64,000 nucleotides of DNA from Nitrogeniibacter aestuarii (GCF_017309585.1 NZ_CP071321.1:2108001-2172000); one strand, 5' to 3'. Numbered from the stretch's first letter, positions 26,772 through 36,822 are shown. Made by a program: numbers and translations. Notes: generated by a model from the letters alone, not told the origin.

Positions 26772-28017
26772 AATCAAGAACTACACGATCAACTTCGGCC
26801 CCCAGCATCCGTCGGCGCACGGCGTTCTTCGCCTCGTGCTCGAGCTCGACGGTGAGGTGGTCGAGCGCGCCGATCCTCATATCGGTCTGTTGCATCGCGG
26901 GACCGAGAAGCTCGCGGAAACCCGAACCTGGGTGCAATCCGTGCCTTACATGGACCGGCTCGACTACGTGTCGATGATGTGCAACGAGCACGCCTACTGC
27001 ATGGCGATCGAGAAACTGCTCGGCGTGCAGGTCCCGGAGCGGGCCCAGTACATCCGCGTGATGTTCGATGAAATCACCCGGATCCTGAACCACCTCCTGA
27101 ATATCGGTACGCACGCCCTCGATATCGGTGCCATGACAATGGTGCTATACACGTTCCGCGAACGCGAAGACCTGATGGACGTGTATGAGGCCGTGTCCGG
27201 TGCGCGAATGCACGCGGCGTACTACCGGCCGGGTGGTGTGTATCGCGACCTTCCGGACCAGATGCCGCAGTACGAAGTATCCAAGTGGAAGAATGCCAAG
27301 ACTGTTCAGGAGCTCAACGAGAACCGTCAGGGTTCTCTGCTCGACTTCCTCGAAGACTTCACCAATCGCTTCCCGAAATACTGCGATGAATACGAAACCC
27401 TGCTGACCGACAACCGGATCTGGAAGCAGCGGACGGTCGGCATCGGAGTGGTGACCCCCGAGCAGGCCAAGGCCTGGGGCTTCACCGGGGCCATGTTGCG
27501 CGGTTCGGGCATCGCCTGGGATCTGCGCAAGAAGCAGCCCTACGAAGTCTACGACCGCATGGACTTTGATGTGCCGGTGGGTAAGACGGGCGATTGCTAC
27601 GATCGCTATCTGGTCCGCATGGAAGAGATGCGTCAGTCAAACCGGATCATCAAGCAGTGTATTGACTGGCTGCGCAAGAACCCGGGCCCGGTCATTACCG
27701 ATAACCACAAAGTGGCGCCGCCGTCCCGCGAGTCCATGAAAGCGAACATGGAAGAGCTGATCCACCACTTCAAGCTCTTCACTGAAGGCATGCATGTTCC
27801 CGCCGGCGAAGTTTACGCCGCGGTCGAGCATCCGAAGGGCGAGTTCGGCGTGTACGCCGTGTCCGACGGAGCCAACAAGCCCTATCGTCTCAAGTTGCGC
27901 GCACCGGGTTTTGCCCACCTTGCCGCCATGGACGAAATGTCGCGCGGTCATCTGATCGCCGATGTGGTTGCCATTATCGGCACCATGGATGTCGTGTTTG
28001 GCGAGATTGATCGCTGA
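26764..28017 (+). CDS. nuoD: NADH-quinone oxidoreductase subunit D
   Basis: The 49-kDa subunit that forms the quinone-binding pocket together with NuoB. It is the complex I relative of the hydrogenase large subunit encoded 23 kb downstream (hoxH), but it lacks the nickel cysteines. The 417-residue protein has FGPQHPSAHGVLR near the N-terminus and ends with the standard FGEIDR. ATG 26764 gives MAEIKNYTINFGPQHP; the longer upstream frame belongs to nuoC. Overlap with nuoC is 8 bases. Confidence 0.98.
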   Translation: MAEIKNYTINFGPQHPSAHGVLRLVLELDGEVVERADPHIGLLHRGTEKLAETRTWVQSVPYMDRLDYVSMMCNEHAYCMAIEKLLGVQVPERAQYIRVMFDEITRILNHLLNIGTHALDIGAMTMVLYTFREREDLMDVYEAVSGARMHAAYYRPGGVYRDLPDQMPQYEVSKWKNAKTVQELNENRQGSLLDFLEDFTNRFPKYCDEYETLLTDNRIWKQRTVGIGVVTPEQAKAWGFTGAMLRGSGIAWDLRKKQPYEVYDRMDFDVPVGKTGDCYDRYLVRMEEMRQSNRIIKQCIDWLRKNPGPVITDNHKVAPPSRESMKANMEELIHHFKLFTEGMHVPAGEVYAAVEHPKGEFGVYAVSDGANKPYRLKLRAPGFAHLAAMDEMSRGHLIADVVAIIGTMDVVFGEIDR

Positions 28018-28057
28018 ATGCCAACGGAATTTCGAATCAATCGGGTGTGGCCATAAG

Positions 28058-28537
28058 ATGCTGAGCCAGGAATCCTTGAAGAAAATCGACCAGGAGGTCG
28101 CGAAGTATCCTCCGGACCAGAAGCAGTCTGCCGTCATGGGTGCCTTGCGCATCGCCCAGATGGAGAAAGGCTGGCTGGCGAAGGAGACGATTGCTTTCGT
28201 GGCCGACTACCTGGAGATGCCCGCCATTGCAGCCTATGAGGTGGCGAGCTTCTACAACATGTACGACCTCGAGCCGGTCGGTGCGCACAAGATCACCGTG
28301 TGCACCAATCTGCCCTGTGCGTTGTCCGGTGGCGTCCACGCCGCTGAATACGTCAAGCAGAAGCTGGGCATCGATTTCAACGAGACGACACCTGACGGCA
28401 AATTCACGCTCAAAGAGGGTGAGTGCATGGGCGCCTGTGGCGACGCTCCGGTGTTGCTGTTGAACAACCACAAGATGTGCAGCTGGATGACGACTGAAAA
28501 GATCGACCAGATGCTGGCGGAGCTGGCTGAACAATGA
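28058..28537 (+). CDS. nuoE: NADH-quinone oxidoreductase subunit E
   Basis: The 24-kDa subunit with the off-path [2Fe-2S] cluster N1a. The 159-residue protein has all four cysteines: two in CTNLPCAL and two in CMGACGDAPV. ATG 28058 is selected because it gives the family N-terminus (MLSQESLKKIDQEVAKYP); the frame is open further upstream inside nuoD. The stop overlaps the nuoF start in an ATGA. Confidence 0.96.
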   Translation: MLSQESLKKIDQEVAKYPPDQKQSAVMGALRIAQMEKGWLAKETIAFVADYLEMPAIAAYEVASFYNMYDLEPVGAHKITVCTNLPCALSGGVHAAEYVKQKLGIDFNETTPDGKFTLKEGECMGACGDAPVLLLNNHKMCSWMTTEKIDQMLAELAEQ

Positions 28538-29853
28538 GCGCAAGAAACCTCATTCTCGCCGACCTCGACGGCGATCGTACCTGGCGACTTCAGGACTACA
28601 TCAAGCGCGGCGGATACGAAGCGCTCAAGCGCATCATCGCCGACAAGATGTCCCCGGCCGACGTGATTGCCGAGGTGAAGACCTCCGTGCTGCGCGGTCG
28701 CGGCGGTGCGGGCTTCCCGACGGGGCTGAAGTGGAGCTTCATGCCCAACTCCTTCCCGGGCGACAAGTATCTGGCCTGTAACTCGGATGAAGGCGAACCG
28801 GGTACCTTCAAGGATCGCGACATCCTGCGTTACAACCCGCACACCGTGATCGAAGGCATGACGATTGCCGCTTACGCGATGGGCTGTAGCCGCGGTTACA
28901 ACTACATCCACGGCGAGATCTTCGAAGTCTATGAGCGCTTCGAAGAGGCCCTTGCAGAGGCGCGTGAAGCCGGGCTGCTGGGCAAGAACATTCTCGGTTC
29001 TGATTTCAGCTTCGATCTCTTCGCGCATCACGGCTACGGTGCCTACATCTGCGGTGAAGAGACTGCGCTGCTCGAATCCATCGAGGGCAAGAAAGGGCAG
29101 CCTCGATTCAAGCCGCCGTTCCCGGCGAGCTATGGTCTGTATGGCAAGCCCACCACCATCAACAACACCGAGACCTTTGCGTCCGTGCCCTTCATCATGA
29201 AGGATGGTGGCGAGACCTTCCTGAACTACGGCAAGCCCAACAACGGCGGTACCAAGATCTTCTCGATCTCCGGTCACGTGAACAAGCCGGGCAACTATGA
29301 AATCGAGATGGGAACACCGTTCTCGGAGTTGCTCGAGATGGCCGGCGGCATGCGCGGCGGTCGCAAGCTCAAGGCGGTGATTCCGGGGGGGTCCTCTGCG
29401 CCCGTGGTTCCTGCCGACATCATGATGGACTGCACCATGGATTACGACTCGATCTCCAAGGCGGGATCGATGCTCGGTTCAGGTGCCGTCATCGTCATGG
29501 ACGAGACCACGTGCATGGTCAAGGCGCTTGAGCGTCTGTCCTACTTCTATTTCGAAGAATCCTGCGGTCAATGCACGCCGTGCCGGGAAGGTACCGGCTG
29601 GCTCTATCGCGTGGTGCACCGGATCGAACACGGCCTTGGCCGTCCGGACGACCTGGATCTGCTCAACAGCGTAACGACCAACATCATGGGCCGTACGATC
29701 TGCGCGCTGGGTGATGCCGCGTCCATGCCGGTTCAGAGTTTCGTGAAGCACTTCGGCGACGAATTCGCCTATCACATCGAACACAAGAAATGTCTCGTGC
29801 CTGAAGACGTCCAGTACGAAGGCAGCAAAATCTACGTAGGTCCGACATGCTAG
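28534..29853 (+). CDS. nuoF: NADH-quinone oxidoreductase subunit F
   Basis: The 51-kDa subunit with FMN, the NADH-binding site and cluster N3. The 439-residue protein has the NADH/FMN motif GRGGAGFPTGLKW, the FMN-binding NSDEGEPGTFKDR and YICGEETALLES, and the cluster ligands in ESCGQCTPCREG plus a distal cysteine in TICALGDAA. It overlaps nuoE by 4 bases and nuoG by 7. The middle part of HoxF (47193-48998) is its paralogue. Confidence 0.98.
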   Translation: MSARNLILADLDGDRTWRLQDYIKRGGYEALKRIIADKMSPADVIAEVKTSVLRGRGGAGFPTGLKWSFMPNSFPGDKYLACNSDEGEPGTFKDRDILRYNPHTVIEGMTIAAYAMGCSRGYNYIHGEIFEVYERFEEALAEAREAGLLGKNILGSDFSFDLFAHHGYGAYICGEETALLESIEGKKGQPRFKPPFPASYGLYGKPTTINNTETFASVPFIMKDGGETFLNYGKPNNGGTKIFSISGHVNKPGNYEIEMGTPFSELLEMAGGMRGGRKLKAVIPGGSSAPVVPADIMMDCTMDYDSISKAGSMLGSGAVIVMDETTCMVKALERLSYFYFEESCGQCTPCREGTGWLYRVVHRIEHGLGRPDDLDLLNSVTTNIMGRTICALGDAASMPVQSFVKHFGDEFAYHIEHKKCLVPEDVQYEGSKIYVGPTC

Positions 29854-32189
29854 AAATCGAGATCGACGGCAAGCTGATTGAGGTAGAAGACGGCAGCACC
29901 GTGATGGATGCGGCCGCGAAGGTGGGGGCCTACATCCCGCACTTCTGCTACCACAAGAAGCTTTCAATTGCCGCCAACTGCCGCATGTGTCTGGTTCAGG
30001 TCGAAAAAGCGCCCAAGCCGCTGCCCGCCTGTGCCACTCCGGTCACGGCCGGCATGAAGGTGTCCACGCACTCCGATATGGCCGTCAAGGCGCAGAAAGG
30101 GGTGATGGAGTTCCTGCTGATCAACCACCCGCTGGATTGCCCGATCTGCGATCAGGGCGGTGAGTGTCAGCTTCAGGATCTGGCGGTGGGCTACGGTTCG
30201 AGCGGCTCGCGCTACGAAGAAGAAAAGCGCGTCGTGTTCAACAAGAATCTCGGCCCGCTGGTGTCGACCGATATGACCCGGTGCATCAACTGCACTCGCT
30301 GTGTCCGCTTCACGAGTGAAATCGCTGGCGAGATGGAACTGGGGCAGGCCTTCCGGGGCGAGCATGCCGAAATCATGCCGTTCATCGAGAAGACCGTCGA
30401 TTCGGAGCTTTCCGGCAACATCATCGATCTGTGTCCCGTCGGCGCGCTCACGTCCAAGCCGTTCCGCTTCGCGGCGCGTACTTGGGAGCTCTCCCGCCGC
30501 AAATCGGTCAGTCCGCATGATTCCCTTGGAAGCAACCTGATCGTTCAGGTCAAGCATGATCAGGTCAAGCGTGTTCTGCCCTTCGAAAACGAAGAGATCA
30601 ACGAGTGCTGGCTCTCGGATCGTGACCGTTTCAGCTATGAAGGGCTGAATGTCTCGACCCGGCTGAAGCGACCGATGATTCGTCAGGGTGACGAATGGCG
30701 CGAAACGGACTGGCAGGCTGCCCTTGAATTTGTTGGAAACAAATTGAAGAGTGTTGTTGCCGGTGCGGGTGCGGACCAGATCGGCGCCTTGGCGTCTGCG
30801 GCCTCGACGGTGGAGGAACTGTTCCTTCTGCAAAAATTCATGCGGGCCCAGGGCTCCGACAACGTCGACTTCCGTCTCCGTCAAACCGACTTCTCTGCCG
30901 ATGGCAGCACTCAGGGTGCGCCATGGCTCGGCATGCCGATTGCCGGTGTGTCAGATCTAAATCGCTTGCTGGTGGTGGGCTCCAATCTGCGCAAGGATCA
31001 TCCCTTGCTGGCCCAGCGTGTTCGCCAGGCGGCCAAACGCGGTCTGAAGGTCATGAGTCTTCATCCCACGGCTGACGAATGGCTCTTGCCGGTCGCCGCC
31101 CGTCTGCAGCCCAAGCCCTCGGAGATGGTGGCAGCGCTGGCTTCCGTGGTGAAGGCGCTTGCTGATGCCAAAGGCCAGGCAGTGTCCAGCGATATCGCCG
31201 GTTTGATGCCGGCGCAGATCGGTGATCAGTCGAAGGCCATTGCAGAGCTCTTCATGTCAGGCCAAAAGGCAGCGGTCTGGATTGGTAACTACGGTTCGCA
31301 GCATCCGCAAGCTGCGGCGCTGCGCCGCCTTGCACAAGAGATTGCAAACCTGACGGGTGCCGCTCATGGTGTGATCGGTGAGGCCGCCAACAGTGTGGGT
31401 GGCTACCTGGCTAACGCGATTCCGTCCGGAGCAGGCAAGAACGCCGCTGCCATGATCGCCTCGCCACTGAAAGCGTACGTGTTGCTCGGTATGGAGCCTT
31501 CACTCGATTGCGCTCAGGGCAGTGCAGCGACGCAGGCGATCAGCTCAGCTGACTTCGTGGTCTCCATGACCTCGTTCGATACCCCCGAATTGCGCGCGAT
31601 CAGTCACGTCATGCTCCCGGTTTCCCCGTTCTCGGAAACCTCCGGCACGTTCGTGAGCACGGAAGGACGCGCCCAGAGTTTCGTCGCTGTGGCCAAGCCG
31701 CTTGGTGACACGCGTCCGGCGTGGAAGGTACTGCGCGTCCTCGGCAACCTGCTCGGACTCGATGGTTTTGCGTACAACGATTCCGAGGCCGTTCGCCGAG
31801 AGGCCATCGGTGAAGCGAGTGATGTGGCCGGACGTCTGGGCAACGACATCGATGGCGTGAATTTCAGTGATGTAGCACCGCTTGAAGGTATCGAACGGGT
31901 AGCCGAAGTACCGATCTACGCCGGCGATGCTCTAGTCCGTCGCGCACCGGCCTTGCAGAAGACGGCGGATGCCAAGGCACCGAGCGTTCGTGCCAACGCT
32001 GAGACCCTTTCAATGCTTGGTCTTTCATCCGGTGACATGGTCGTTGTCAAGAGTGCGAACGGACAGACCAGCCTAAAGGCTGAACTCGACGAGACCGTCG
32101 CGGGCGGGTGTGTCCGTGTGGCGACGGCATCTGAATCCACGGCGGCCCTTGGAGTGCCGACTGGTGCTGTGACGGTGGAGCGCGCCTGA
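29847..32189 (+). CDS. nuoG: NADH-quinone oxidoreductase subunit G
   Basis: The largest peripheral subunit, 780 residues. The N-terminal ~220 residues hold a [2Fe-2S] domain (HFCYHKKL, CRMC, ACATPV), the His/Cys-ligated [4Fe-4S] (HPLDCPICDQGGEC) and a second [4Fe-4S] cluster (RCINCTRC with LCPVG). The rest is a molybdopterin-oxidoreductase-like domain that has lost its cofactor role, as usual for NuoG. The extra N7 cluster ligands seen in E. coli are not obvious. It overlaps nuoF by 7 bases and ends on the base that starts nuoH. Confidence 0.97.
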   Translation: MLEIEIDGKLIEVEDGSTVMDAAAKVGAYIPHFCYHKKLSIAANCRMCLVQVEKAPKPLPACATPVTAGMKVSTHSDMAVKAQKGVMEFLLINHPLDCPICDQGGECQLQDLAVGYGSSGSRYEEEKRVVFNKNLGPLVSTDMTRCINCTRCVRFTSEIAGEMELGQAFRGEHAEIMPFIEKTVDSELSGNIIDLCPVGALTSKPFRFAARTWELSRRKSVSPHDSLGSNLIVQVKHDQVKRVLPFENEEINECWLSDRDRFSYEGLNVSTRLKRPMIRQGDEWRETDWQAALEFVGNKLKSVVAGAGADQIGALASAASTVEELFLLQKFMRAQGSDNVDFRLRQTDFSADGSTQGAPWLGMPIAGVSDLNRLLVVGSNLRKDHPLLAQRVRQAAKRGLKVMSLHPTADEWLLPVAARLQPKPSEMVAALASVVKALADAKGQAVSSDIAGLMPAQIGDQSKAIAELFMSGQKAAVWIGNYGSQHPQAAALRRLAQEIANLTGAAHGVIGEAANSVGGYLANAIPSGAGKNAAAMIASPLKAYVLLGMEPSLDCAQGSAATQAISSADFVVSMTSFDTPELRAISHVMLPVSPFSETSGTFVSTEGRAQSFVAVAKPLGDTRPAWKVLRVLGNLLGLDGFAYNDSEAVRREAIGEASDVAGRLGNDIDGVNFSDVAPLEGIERVAEVPIYAGDALVRRAPALQKTADAKAPSVRANAETLSMLGLSSGDMVVVKSANGQTSLKAELDETVAGGCVRVATASESTAALGVPTGAVTVERA

Positions 32190-33235
32190 TGGAATTTCTG
32201 ACTTCATTCCCCGATAACTATCCCCAGACCTGGACCGCGGTCTACACGCTGATCAAGATCGTCGCGATCATTGCGCCGCTCATGATTGCGGTTGCGTACC
32301 TGACGCTCGCAGAGCGTAAGGTGATCGGCTGGATGCAGGTGCGTATCGGTCCGAACCGTGTGGGGCCGCTGGGTCTGCTGCAACCGATCGCCGATGGCGT
32401 CAAGCTGTTGCTCAAGGAGATCCTCTTCCCCTCCACGAGTAGCAAGGGCCTGTTCATCATCGGTCCGATCCTGGCCATCGCACCTTCTCTGGCCGCCTGG
32501 GCGGTGGTGCCGTTCTGGGACGGCGGTGTGCTCGCAGACGTTGATGCCGGTTTGCTTTTCCTGCTCGCGATCACCTCGCTTGAAGTGTACGGTGTGATCA
32601 TCGCTGGATGGGCGTCCAACTCGAAATATCCGTTCCTGGGATCGCTGCGTGCAGCCGCTCAGATGGTGTCCTACGAAGTGTCGATGGGTTTCGCACTGGT
32701 GTGCGTGTTGATGATCTCCTCATCGCTCAATCTTTCCGACATCGTTCGGTCGCAGGGCACTGGCCAGTTCGCGGACATGGGGCTGGGCTTCCTGAGCTGG
32801 AACTGGTTGCCGCTGCTGCCGATGTTCATCGTCTACATCATTTCAGGTATCGCCGAGACAGGACGCGCACCGTTTGACGTGATCGAAGGCGAATCCGAAA
32901 TCGTTGCCGGACACATGGTCGAATACTCAGGCATGAGCTTCGCACTCTTCTTCCTGGCGGAATACGCCAACATGTGGCTCGTGGCCGTGCTCACCTCGCT
33001 TCTGTTCCTGGGTGGCTGGCTCTCCCCGGTGGGCTTTCTCCCCGACGGTTTCTGGTGGCTGGCCATCAAGGCATCGGCGATCATCTTCATTTTCCTGTGG
33101 GCGCGTGCGACCTTTCCGCGCTTCCGCTACGACCACATCATGCGACTGGGCTGGAAAGTGTTCATTCCGGTGACGCTGGCGTGGGTCCTTGTAACCGCAG
33201 TGTGGATCATGTCCCCGCTGTCGATCTGGAAATAA
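32189..33235 (+). CDS. nuoH: NADH-quinone oxidoreductase subunit H
   Basis: The membrane subunit that couples the quinone cavity to the proton-pumping arm. The 348-residue protein has eight membrane helices and the conserved loops AERKVIGWMQVRIGPNRVGP and ETGRAPFDVIEGESEIVAG, whose acidic residues face the quinone site. Its ATG shares a base with the nuoG stop (TGATG). Confidence 0.98.
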   Translation: MEFLTSFPDNYPQTWTAVYTLIKIVAIIAPLMIAVAYLTLAERKVIGWMQVRIGPNRVGPLGLLQPIADGVKLLLKEILFPSTSSKGLFIIGPILAIAPSLAAWAVVPFWDGGVLADVDAGLLFLLAITSLEVYGVIIAGWASNSKYPFLGSLRAAAQMVSYEVSMGFALVCVLMISSSLNLSDIVRSQGTGQFADMGLGFLSWNWLPLLPMFIVYIISGIAETGRAPFDVIEGESEIVAGHMVEYSGMSFALFFLAEYANMWLVAVLTSLLFLGGWLSPVGFLPDGFWWLAIKASAIIFIFLWARATFPRFRYDHIMRLGWKVFIPVTLAWVLVTAVWIMSPLSIWK

Positions 33236-33247
33236 GAGAGGCTCGAG

Positions 33248-33733
33248 ATGGGTGCAAAGGATTTTCTCGGCAGCCTTCTTCTGAAGGAATTGTTCAAGGG
33301 TATGGCAGTGACCGGTCGTCATCTGTTTGCCCGCAAGATCACGGTTCAGTTTCCGGAAGAGAAAACACCGCAGAGCCCGCGTTTTCGTGGTCTCCACGCG
33401 CTGCGTCGCTATCCCAATGGTGAAGAACGTTGCATCGCGTGCAAATTGTGCGAGGCCGTCTGCCCGGCCATGGCGATCACGATCGAATCCGATCAGCGGG
33501 ACGATGGCTCGCGTCGAACGACACGTTATGACATCGACCTGACCAAGTGCATTTTCTGTGGTTTCTGCGAAGAAGCCTGTCCGGTCGATGCCATCGTGGA
33601 AACGCGTGTCTTCGAATACCACGGCGAGAAGCGGGGCGATCTCTATTACACCAAGCAGATGCTGCTGGCAGTGGGTGATCGCTATGAAGATCAGATCGCC
33701 AAGGATCGCGCCGTCGAGGCGAAATTCAGGTAA
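33248..33733 (+). CDS. nuoI: NADH-quinone oxidoreductase subunit I
   Basis: NuoI carries clusters N6a and N6b, which pass electrons to N2. The 161-residue protein has the two complete ferredoxin motifs CIACKLCEAVCP and CIFCGFCEEACP and an N-terminal amphipathic helix that sits on the membrane. A GAG-rich ribosome site lies 6-12 bases upstream. Confidence 0.98.
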   Translation: MGAKDFLGSLLLKELFKGMAVTGRHLFARKITVQFPEEKTPQSPRFRGLHALRRYPNGEERCIACKLCEAVCPAMAITIESDQRDDGSRRTTRYDIDLTKCIFCGFCEEACPVDAIVETRVFEYHGEKRGDLYYTKQMLLAVGDRYEDQIAKDRAVEAKFR

Positions 33734-33771
33734 GTACAAGGGGGCAGTAACGCCTCCGGAGACATCCGAAC

Positions 33772-34374
33772 ATGGAATTCAAGACTGTCGTTTTTTTCGT
33801 GCTGGCTACGGTAATGGTGCTTGCCGCGCTGCGCGTCATCACCGCCCGAAACCCGGTGCACGCAGCATTGTTTCTGGTGCTGACCTTCTTTAATGCAGGT
33901 GGTATCTGGCTGATTCTGCAGGCCGAGTTTCTGGCCATCATGCTGGTGATGGTGTATGTCGGCGCTGTCATGGTGCTGTTCCTTTTCGTGGTGATGATGC
34001 TCGACATCAACGTTGACCGATTGCGTGAAGGATTCTGGAGCTATCTGCCGGTGGGCGCCGTGGTCGGTGTCATCATGCTGGCCGAGATGGTGCTCGTGCT
34101 TTCAGGTCCCTATTTCGGGCTCGACAACATGCCGGAGCCGCCGGCTGCGGCAGGTGACTACAGCAACACGCGCGCACTGGGGCGAATTCTGTACACCGAG
34201 TACGTTTATCCGTTCGAACTGGCATCGCTGGTGCTGCTCGTTGCAATGATCGCCGCTGTTGCGCTCACTTTGCGCCAGCGCAAGGACAGCAAGTACGTGC
34301 AGCCGTCCGAGCAGATTGCCGTCAAGCGGGCCGACCGGATCGAGGTGATCTCGATGCCGGCGGAAAAAGAATAA
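33772..34374 (+). CDS. nuoJ: NADH-quinone oxidoreductase subunit J
   Basis: A membrane-arm subunit with five helices. The third contains the conserved region MLVMVYVGAVMVLFLFVVMML, in which a pi-bulge regulates coupling. The 200-residue length is normal, and a charged cytoplasmic tail follows helix five. It lies between nuoI (38 bases) and nuoK (33 bases). Confidence 0.97.
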   Translation: MEFKTVVFFVLATVMVLAALRVITARNPVHAALFLVLTFFNAGGIWLILQAEFLAIMLVMVYVGAVMVLFLFVVMMLDINVDRLREGFWSYLPVGAVVGVIMLAEMVLVLSGPYFGLDNMPEPPAAAGDYSNTRALGRILYTEYVYPFELASLVLLVAMIAAVALTLRQRKDSKYVQPSEQIAVKRADRIEVISMPAEKE

Positions 34375-34407
34375 CGAAGCGGCCGACCGCTTAGGGAGTC
34401 ATTTCAG

Positions 34408-34713
34408 ATGCTTTCGCTTTCCCACTTTCTCATTCTGGGCGCGGTGCTGTTCGCGATCAGTGTGGTGGGTATCTTCCTGAACCGGAAGAACCTCATCGTG
34501 CTGCTGATGGCGATCGAGCTGATGCTGCTATCGGTCAATATGAACTTCGTGGCCTTCTCCCATTACCTGGGTGATCTGGCCGGTCAGATTTTCGTGTTCT
34601 TCATCCTCACCGTGGCCGCAGCGGAAGCTGCCATCGGCCTCGCCATCCTGGTGGTGCTGTTCCGCAATCTGCGCACCATTCATGTGGATGATCTGGATAG
34701 CCTCAAGGGTTAA
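34408..34713 (+). CDS. nuoK: NADH-quinone oxidoreductase subunit K
   Basis: A small antiporter-like membrane subunit of 101 residues with three helices. The two functional glutamates are present: one in LLMAIELMLLSVN and one in TVAAAEAAIGLAI. Its gene is followed 12 bases later by nuoL. Confidence 0.98.
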   Translation: MLSLSHFLILGAVLFAISVVGIFLNRKNLIVLLMAIELMLLSVNMNFVAFSHYLGDLAGQIFVFFILTVAAAEAAIGLAILVVLFRNLRTIHVDDLDSLKG

Positions 34714-34725
34714 GGAAGCGTCTCG

Positions 34726-36753
34726 ATGTCGGAAATGCAGAGTCTCTATCTGGTCGTACCGTTGGCCCCTCTGGTCGGTGCGATTCTGGCCGGTCTGTTT
34801 GGCAAAGCCATCGGCCGTACCGGTGCACATATCGTGACGATCCTGGGGGTGGCGATTGCCTTCGTCGCTTCGTTCCTGATCTTCCAGGATGTGCAGGCGG
34901 GTAACACCTTCAATGGCACGGTCTACACTTGGGCGACCAGCGGCAGTCTGACTTTCGAAGTCGGTTTCCTGATCGACGAGCTCACCGTGATGATGATGCT
35001 CGTGGTGACCTTCGTGTCGCTCATGGTGCATATCTATACCATTGGCTACATGCATGAAGATCCGGGCTACCAGCGCTTCTTCAGCTACATCTCGCTCTTC
35101 ACTTTCTCCATGCTGATGCTGGTGATGTCGAACAACTTCCTGCAGTTGTTCTTCGGCTGGGAAGCCGTGGGTCTGGTGTCCTACCTGCTGATTGGCTTCT
35201 GGTATACCAAGCCGACTGCCATCTTCGCCAACATGAAGGCCTTCCTGGTGAACCGTGTGGGTGACTTCGGTTTCCTCCTCGGGATCGGCCTGATCGCCGC
35301 CTACACCGGCAGCCTGAATTACGCCGAGGTATTCGCTCAGGCGGACGCTCTGTCTGCCAAGACCATTGAGCTGTTTCCGGGTTCGCCGTGGCTGCTGATC
35401 AGCGTGATCTGCATCTGCCTGTTCATCGGTGCCATGGGTAAATCCGCCCAGGTACCGCTGCACGTCTGGCTGCCGGATTCCATGGAAGGTCCGACCCCGA
35501 TTTCGGCACTGATTCACGCAGCCACCATGGTGACGGCCGGTATCTTCATGGTCGCGCGCATGTCGCCGCTGTTCGAACTGTCCGAGACCGCACTGTCCTT
35601 CGTCCTTGTGATCGGCGCGACGACAGCTCTGTTCATGGGTTTCCTGGGCATCATCCAGAACGACATCAAACGTGTGGTGGCCTATTCCACGCTCTCACAG
35701 CTCGGCTACATGACGGTTGCACTCGGTGTGTCGGCCTATTCGGCTGCGGTGTTCCATCTGATGACGCACGCCTTCTTCAAAGCGCTGCTGTTCCTGGGCG
35801 CCGGCTCCGTGATCATTGGCATGCATCATGATCAGGACATGCGCAATATGGGTGGCCTTCGCAAGTACATGCCGATCACCTGGATCACGTCCTTGCTCGG
35901 CTCCCTTGCCCTGATCGGCTTCCCCTTCCTGTCCGGTTTCTACTCGAAAGACTCGATCATCGAAGCAGTGCATTTCTCCAGCATCCCGGGTGCCGGCTAT
36001 GCCTACTTCTGTGTCATTGCGGGCGTGTTTGTGACCGCTTTCTACTCTTTCCGGATGTATTTCCTCGTGTTCCACGGTGAGGAGCGATTCGGCAAGGCGC
36101 ATGACGATCACCATGCCCACGAGGATGCGCATGACGACCATGGCGACGATCATCATCATGGCTTGGCGCCGGGCCAGAAGCCCCATGAAAGCCCGATGGT
36201 GGTCTGGCTTCCGCTGGTCCTGCTCGCGATTCCGTCCGTTTTGGTGGGCTTCTTTACCATCGAACCGATGCTCTTCGGTGAATGGTTCAAGAATGCGATC
36301 TATATCGCTCCGGCGCATGACACCATCGGTGAGCTGGCCAACGAGTTTCATGGCCCGGTCGCCATGGCGGTCCATGGCCTGCAAACGCTGCCCTTCTGGC
36401 TGGCAATGGGTGGCGTAGCACTGTCCTATTTCTTCTACATGATCGCGCCGCAGATTCCGGCTGCCATCATGCGTACCTTCAAGCCGATCTACGTCTTGCT
36501 CGACAACAAGTACTACTTCGACAAGTTCAACGAGACTTTCTTCGCTGGTGGTGCCCGCTTGCTGGGCAAGGGGCTCTTCAAGGGCGGCGACCAGGGCCTC
36601 ATCGATGGTCTGGTCATCAACGGCACGGCCCGGTCGGTCAGCCTGATCGCACAGCTGAGCCGACTGTTCCAGTCCGGCCATATTTACCAGTACGCCTTCT
36701 CGATGATCATCGGTGTGTGCATTCTCCTGTCGCTGTGGTTCAGCGTCATCTGA
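34726..36753 (+). CDS. nuoL: NADH-quinone oxidoreductase subunit L
   Basis: The distal proton-pumping subunit, homologous to Mrp antiporters, with the long lateral helix at its C-terminus. The 675-residue protein has the key GWEAVGLVSYLLIGFW motif, the lysine-containing AMGKSAQVPLHVWLPDSMEG segment and the ALIHAATMVTAG loop. An unusual feature is a His/Asp-rich cytoplasmic or periplasmic loop at about residues 459-479 (36100-36162). It is followed by a 69-base gap with a short hairpin before nuoM. Confidence 0.98.
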   Translation: MSEMQSLYLVVPLAPLVGAILAGLFGKAIGRTGAHIVTILGVAIAFVASFLIFQDVQAGNTFNGTVYTWATSGSLTFEVGFLIDELTVMMMLVVTFVSLMVHIYTIGYMHEDPGYQRFFSYISLFTFSMLMLVMSNNFLQLFFGWEAVGLVSYLLIGFWYTKPTAIFANMKAFLVNRVGDFGFLLGIGLIAAYTGSLNYAEVFAQADALSAKTIELFPGSPWLLISVICICLFIGAMGKSAQVPLHVWLPDSMEGPTPISALIHAATMVTAGIFMVARMSPLFELSETALSFVLVIGATTALFMGFLGIIQNDIKRVVAYSTLSQLGYMTVALGVSAYSAAVFHLMTHAFFKALLFLGAGSVIIGMHHDQDMRNMGGLRKYMPITWITSLLGSLALIGFPFLSGFYSKDSIIEAVHFSSIPGAGYAYFCVIAGVFVTAFYSFRMYFLVFHGEERFGKAHDDHHAHEDAHDDHGDDHHHGLAPGQKPHESPMVVWLPLVLLAIPSVLVGFFTIEPMLFGEWFKNAIYIAPAHDTIGELANEFHGPVAMAVHGLQTLPFWLAMGGVALSYFFYMIAPQIPAAIMRTFKPIYVLLDNKYYFDKFNETFFAGGARLLGKGLFKGGDQGLIDGLVINGTARSVSLIAQLSRLFQSGHIYQYAFSMIIGVCILLSLWFSVI

Positions 36754-36789
36754 GTGCGTCATGCGAACGGTTTTTAACAAGAATCAAAC

Positions 36790-36804
36790 GCGCCAGGCTG
36801 GCGC
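36790..36804 (+). other. Short intercistronic hairpin between nuoL and nuoM
   Basis: A 6-bp GC stem (GCGCCA/TGGCGC) with a 3-base loop lies in the 69-base gap, the widest inside the nuo operon. With no T tract, it might stabilise or process the polycistronic mRNA rather than end it. Confidence 0.35.
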
Positions 36805-36822
36805 CATGAACGGATAGTAGCG

